NCBI GenBank assembly: GCA_022842805.1
Contig: JALHOX010000218.1
Location: forward strand, 1-7,808
Direction of reading: 5' to 3'
From: Phycisphaerae bacterium
GTDB taxonomy: Bacteria; Planctomycetota; Phycisphaerae; UBA1845; Fen-1342
DNA: 7,808 nt
Shown: one piece after another, positions 4,383 through 7,808 of the stretch
Layout of the letters: each line of letters opens with the position of its first letter
Numbering within the stretch: position 1 is the stretch's first letter
Position numbers and translations under genes: made by a program
Notes under the pieces: model-generated
Database searches by the model: none
Seen by the model: the letters and a program-made list of their open reading frames with translations, nothing else
What the model was told of the DNA's origin: nothing

Positions 4383-6786
4383 TCGTGCGCAATACGATTC
4401 CACGCGATTCGGCGCCGCGCCGCGCCGAGGCTCGCTCCCTCATCGCGTACTGCTCCTACTAACTCTCGTGTTGGCGACGCTTGCGACTCAGCAGCCCGCC
4501 CAACCGGTGATTCTCTGGCTGCCTTGGACGCTGCTCCTGGCGATCGTCGCTGAAGCGGCGCGCGCTCAGGCGACGCGGTACGTCAGCTCCCTCGACACCC
4601 CCCGGCCCGACCGGCGCATCGTCATCTGCGTGGCGGCGGCGCTTCTCGCGGCGATCTTGCTGCCACCTTTCCTCGATGCCGCGACGCGCGACTATGACAA
4701 GCACTGGACGCCGCTGGAGCAAGCATTGCTGTCCGGCCTGCGAAACGCGTTGTTGGTCTGCTGGCCACTCAGCGTTGCACGCCGCTTTGAGAACTTGGCT
4801 GTCGGCTTGGCATCGTTCGTCGTTTGCGCGTCAGTTATGATTTGCGAAGATCCTTGGGTCATGCCACTGGCGCTCGGCTGTGTCGCGTCGGCCTGCTGGT
4901 GGCTGGCGGAGCGCTACTGGAGCGTCGCACGTCCAGCGCCATCACACGCCACCGGCCCCACCCCGAGATTGCCGCTTTTCATCTGTATTTCGGCCGTCGT
5001 CCTGGTGGGCTGGGCCGGCGGCCGCGTCGCATTGGACGCGCCGGCGATCCTCGGCGAGTGGCTGCCAGCCTCCGGCGGAACGCGCGAATACAACAATCGC
5101 GCACTGCTGGGGATTGCCGACGGCGATTGGGCCGTGGCCGGCAAAAACGCCTCCACCACCGGCAGCATCGACAGCGACCAGTTTCTGGAATCGAATCTGC
5201 CGACCATCTACGACGTCTTTAACGAGGCGTATGGCGAGCCGATGAAGCCGCGAGAGTCCTATCGCGCGATCTCTGTCGCTCCTCCGGAAACGAACGAAAC
5301 CGCCGGGGCCCGTCCCCAGACCGCGCGAACCTCGCGCGAATTCACACTCTTGCGAGACCGCTCGGCGAAAAAGCGCCGCACGGCGGAAACGCGCGATGAC
5401 GCACTTCTGCACGTCGTCGGGCGCACCCCGCTCCACCTCGCGATGCGCGTCTACGACCGTTTCGATGGGCGAACCTGGCACGAGGCGACCGATGCGAACA
5501 CTGTCTGCCGCCTCGAAAACCGCACAGATGATCTCAGTTGGCAGTGGCTCTCGACGACGTCGCCCCCGACGGCCGAGCCACACGCCGCCGAACGACACAC
5601 GCTGAAGTTCGGCGAGTTTCGCACCGACCGGCTGCCCATGCCCCCCCATGTCGAGCGTTTCCGGCTCGGCAAGCTGGTCGCCGCCGGAACCAAGCAGTGG
5701 GCCCTCGAGACTTTTCGATTTGCGGCCGAGGGTTTGCTGCGCTTACGGCGGGACATCCCGCCCGGCTTCTACCTTGAAACAGTGTCTCACGTCCTGGCGC
5801 GGCACCGCCTCCATCGCGCCAACGTGTCACACGATCCCTCCACCTGCGCGGCGTGCAGCGTTTATCTGCAGATCCCGCCGGCGCTCGTGCCCACCGCCGA
5901 GAAGTATGCGGCCACCTGGCGCGATCAACCTTGCGGGTGGTGTCACATCGAAACGGTGGTAACCGCCCTCCGCACTCACTTCGTTCACGATCGAGACGCG
6001 CCCCCCAACCCCGAGTGTGCAGATCCGGTCCACGAGTTTCTGTTCGAAACACGGCGCGGGCCTGATTACCAGTTCGCGACCGCCGCCGCCTTGGCGCTGC
6101 GCAGTCTCGGTTACCCGACACGAGTGGTCAGCGGTCTCTACGCGTCACCGGCGAAGTTCGATCGCGGCACCGGAACCACCCCGATTCGCAGTGATGACGC
6201 ACACTTTTGGGTCGAGGTGCGACTACCGGACGGCACCTGGGCGGCGGTGGAGCCGACTCCTGGTTATGAACTGCTTCAGCCCCGATGGACATTCGCGGGC
6301 GTCTTTTCGCGTGCATGGGAGAGTCTGGCGGCCGTCGCTCAAGAGCGACCAATCTCAACAGCCGCCGCAATCGTCCTGATTTCGTTCGCCATTGCGCACC
6401 GCCGCCGCATCGGCGACGCGATCGACGCCCTGCGCTGGCGCGTGCGCCGCCGTCGCGACGCTCGGGCGGAAGCGGTTTACGCTCTTGCGATTCTGGAACG
6501 ACGAGCCCGAAGGCTGCGCTGGAGTCGCGCTGTTGGTGTGACGGTCAAAGCCTGGCTGGCATCCGCCCCGTGCAAGGCTGTGGGGGAGGAGGCGGAGCGT
6601 TTGCGAACCGACCTGGGACGATTCGCAAGCGCGTATGCCAAGGCTGTGTACGGTCCGCCCTCTCCCAATGGTTCTACCCCTTCCCCGACTGCTGAAGCAG
6701 AGGCCGTCGAAAGAGTCGTCTTGAGGTGGCGCTACGACGCCCTGCGCCGGGTGATGAGCGGAGAGACTCCCCATGCAAGCCGTTGA
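4372..6786 (+). CDS. Multi-pass membrane protein with extracytoplasmic transglutaminase-like domain (TgpA-like), catalytic Cys replaced
   Basis: The protein has 804 residues. The N-terminal part has about seven hydrophobic segments (near 25-40, 45-63, 82-100, 122-135, 141-158, 161-179 and 200-219). A large extracytoplasmic region (about 220-660) follows, then one more membrane helix (662-676) and a basic cytoplasmic tail (677-804) resembling DUF4129 tails. This is the TgpA-type layout. RVYDRFDGRTW (359-369) and YLQIPPAL (498-505) match the usual approach to the core, and the core spans about 551-635. Where the family has Gly-x-Cys-x-x-Phe-Ala, this protein has Gly563-Pro-Asp565-Tyr-Gln-Phe-Ala. 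The triad His is kept (AHFWVEV, His611) and the usual Asp is Glu627 (AVEPTPGYE). It is thus probably not a Cys protease or transglutaminase. Two CxxC pairs (492/495 and 521/524) precede the core. The start at 4372 has GGGGAG (4361-4366) 5 bases upstream and overlaps the DUF58 stop by 11 bases. An in-frame ATG at 4261 would add 37 residues. Confidence 0.88.
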   Translation: MLHSRAQYDSTRFGAAPRRGSLPHRVLLLLTLVLATLATQQPAQPVILWLPWTLLLAIVAEAARAQATRYVSSLDTPRPDRRIVICVAAALLAAILLPPFLDAATRDYDKHWTPLEQALLSGLRNALLVCWPLSVARRFENLAVGLASFVVCASVMICEDPWVMPLALGCVASACWWLAERYWSVARPAPSHATGPTPRLPLFICISAVVLVGWAGGRVALDAPAILGEWLPASGGTREYNNRALLGIADGDWAVAGKNASTTGSIDSDQFLESNLPTIYDVFNEAYGEPMKPRESYRAISVAPPETNETAGARPQTARTSREFTLLRDRSAKKRRTAETRDDALLHVVGRTPLHLAMRVYDRFDGRTWHEATDANTVCRLENRTDDLSWQWLSTTSPPTAEPHAAERHTLKFGEFRTDRLPMPPHVERFRLGKLVAAGTKQWALETFRFAAEGLLRLRRDIPPGFYLETVSHVLARHRLHRANVSHDPSTCAACSVYLQIPPALVPTAEKYAATWRDQPCGWCHIETVVTALRTHFVHDRDAPPNPECADPVHEFLFETRRGPDYQFATAAALALRSLGYPTRVVSGLYASPAKFDRGTGTTPIRSDDAHFWVEVRLPDGTWAAVEPTPGYELLQPRWTFAGVFSRAWESLAAVAQERPISTAAAIVLISFAIAHRRRIGDAIDALRWRVRRRRDARAEAVYALAILERRARRLRWSRAVGVTVKAWLASAPCKAVGEEAERLRTDLGRFASAYAKAVYGPPSPNGSTPSPTAEAEAVERVVLRWRYDALRRVMSGETPHASR

Positions 6787-7738
6787 TACCAGTCGTGCGC
6801 CTGTCGTGAGCGACACCGACCACATCGCCGTCCTGAGTGCGCTGCGCAATCGGCTCAACACCGTTCTCCGCGGCAAGTCTCAAGCCGTAGAACACGTAAT
6901 GACCTGCCTGTTGGCTCGCGGGCATATCCTGATCGAAGATCTTCCCGGTCTGGGAAAAACCACGCTCGCGAAGGCGCTGGCGCAGGCACTGGGCGGACGA
7001 TTCGCGCGCATGCAATGCACCCCCGATCTGCTGCCCAGCGACGTGACCGGATTCAATATGTTCAATCAGAAATCGCGCGAGTTTGAGTTTGTCCCCGGTC
7101 CGATCTTCGCCGACGTCTTGCTCGCTGACGAGATCAATCGGGCGACGCCGCGGGCGCAAAGCGCTCTCCTCGAGGCGATGGCGGAGCGACAGGTGACGAT
7201 CGACAGCGTGCGCCATGCGCTGCCAACGCACTTTTTCGTCATTGCGACGCAGAATCCAATCGAACATCACGGTACCTATCCGTTGCCGGAGGCGCAGCTG
7301 GACCGCTTCGCACTCAAGCTGCGGCTGGGTTATCCGGAGCCCGATGACGAGCTCACCATGCTGCGCGGCGCGGTCGGACATGTGGGTGAGCAGATTCCTA
7401 CCGAACCGATTGTGGCGATCCCCATGCTCACCGTTCTGCAAACAAAAGCGGCGGCGGTGTTCGTCGCGCCGCAACTCTCGGAATACCTGGTGCGGCTCGG
7501 TGCTGCCACGCGCTCACACGCGCGCCTGGCCTTTGGCCTCAGCCCAAGGGCCTTGCTGATGTGGCAGCGCCTGGCGCAGGCCCGCGCGATGCTGGAGCAG
7601 CGCACGTACGTCATCCCCGATGATATTCAGGCGATCGCGGCGCCGCTGCTCGAGGTTCACGTTGGCTTCGAGGGCGACGACATCGCCCAACTCGCGAACG
7701 ATCTACTCGGGTCCGTGACTGTTCCGGTCGCCGCCTGA
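6773..7738 (+). CDS. MoxR-family AAA+ ATPase
   Basis: This is a 321-residue cytoplasmic ATPase of the MoxR class, of ordinary length. Walker A is LPGLGKTT (57-64) and Walker B is VLLADE (115-120). Sensor 1 is in ATQNP (158-162), the arginine finger lies in LPEAQLDRF (Arg178), and the sensor 2 Arg is in GLSPRA (Arg259). The family signatures PDLLPSDVTG (84-93) and EFEFVPGPIFADVLLADEIN (103-122) are intact, so ATP hydrolysis is expected. Members are regarded as chaperone-like motors that assemble or activate VWA-containing and membrane partners. The DUF58 and transglutaminase-like proteins upstream are the obvious candidates. The ATG at 6773 has GGAGAG (6760-6765) 7 bases before it and overlaps the preceding stop by 14 bases, suggesting translational coupling. 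In many operons the MoxR gene comes first; here it follows its usual partners. Confidence 0.95.
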   Translation: MQAVDTSRAPVVSDTDHIAVLSALRNRLNTVLRGKSQAVEHVMTCLLARGHILIEDLPGLGKTTLAKALAQALGGRFARMQCTPDLLPSDVTGFNMFNQKSREFEFVPGPIFADVLLADEINRATPRAQSALLEAMAERQVTIDSVRHALPTHFFVIATQNPIEHHGTYPLPEAQLDRFALKLRLGYPEPDDELTMLRGAVGHVGEQIPTEPIVAIPMLTVLQTKAAAVFVAPQLSEYLVRLGAATRSHARLAFGLSPRALLMWQRLAQARAMLEQRTYVIPDDIQAIAAPLLEVHVGFEGDDIAQLANDLLGSVTVPVAA

Positions 7739-7768
7739 GGGCGGCTCCGACACGCATGGGAGGCAAAC

Positions 7769-7808
7769 TTGCTGACGGGTGAATTCGCCGCATGGTCGTT
7801 CGTTCTGC
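7769..7808 (+). CDS. Partial CDS, probable next gene of the operon (function unknown)
   Basis: GGGAGG (7758-7763) is followed after 5 bases by TTG (7769-7771). The frame, starting (f)MLTGEFAAWSFVL, stays open to the window edge. It begins 30 bases after the MoxR stop on the same strand. The strength and spacing of the Shine-Dalgarno are the main evidence, as only 13 codons are visible. The aromatic and hydrophobic start would suit a membrane or exported protein. The nearby ATG at 7755 is rejected because it stops after 8 codons. The ATG at 7791 is a second possible start, in another frame, with no Shine-Dalgarno. Confidence 0.4.
   Translation, partial: MLTGEFAAWSFVL

Noticed and set aside
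4942..5649. Minus-strand 235-codon open frame
   Set aside because: It is antisense to the transglutaminase-like gene. It is Gly/Arg-rich and without motifs, typical of a GC-rich shadow frame.
6674..7474. Minus-strand 266-codon open frame
   Set aside because: It is antisense to the MoxR gene, which has all AAA+ motifs. The antisense product shows no domain pattern.
1..7808. CRISPR arrays, tRNA or rRNA genes, insertion sequences
   Set aside because: I saw no regularly spaced direct repeats, no tRNA-like cloverleaf, no rRNA-like stretches and no transposase or terminal inverted repeats.

Overview
The window comes from a GC-rich bacterium. Two secreted proteins end in PEP-CTERM sorting signals (a Pro-Glu-Pro motif, a short hydrophobic stretch and a terminal Arg-rich tail). 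Together with the MoxR/DUF58/transglutaminase-like cluster, this fits a planctomycete-type lineage (Planctomycetota, for example Phycisphaerae-like). That placement is an inference from protein style, because the window holds no rRNA or other phylogenetic marker.

Left half, minus strand (1-2525). Three reading frames for exported proteins lie in the same orientation. They are a PEP-CTERM protein built of HAF-type repeats (1368-2525, TTG start), a 242-residue PEP-CTERM protein (306-1034), and at the left edge the first 57 codons of another protein with a signal peptide (1-173, cut by the window). The 333-base gap between the two PEP-CTERM genes holds no convincing gene. It does contain a strong Shine-Dalgarno followed by ATG-TAA, a start codon directly abutting a stop.

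Centre (2526-2709). This divergent intergenic region separates the minus-strand block from a plus-strand operon. It contains a palindromic TTGCAA that can act as the -35 element of promoters on both strands, each with a 17-base spacer to a plausible -10. It also has several TGCA-type motifs that could be operators, and an (AC)7 tract.

Right half, plus strand (2710-7808). A tightly packed operon runs Fur-family metal regulator (2710-3090), DUF58 protein (3075-4382), multi-pass membrane protein with an extracytoplasmic transglutaminase-like domain (4372-6786) and MoxR-type AAA+ ATPase (6773-7738). Successive genes overlap by 11-16 bases, taking the longest start for the DUF58 gene. A further gene probably starts at a TTG at 7769 and leaves the window. 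MoxR + DUF58 + transglutaminase is a widespread bacterial association in which the ATPase is thought to act as a chaperone for VWA-like and membrane partners.

Three things are unusual here. A Fur-family gene is physically embedded as the first cistron. The transglutaminase-like domain has Asp where the catalytic Cys should be, and Glu where the triad Asp should be. The DUF58 metal-site motif has lost its serines. The cluster therefore looks like a possibly metal-regulated envelope system with a non-catalytic or re-purposed transglutaminase fold.
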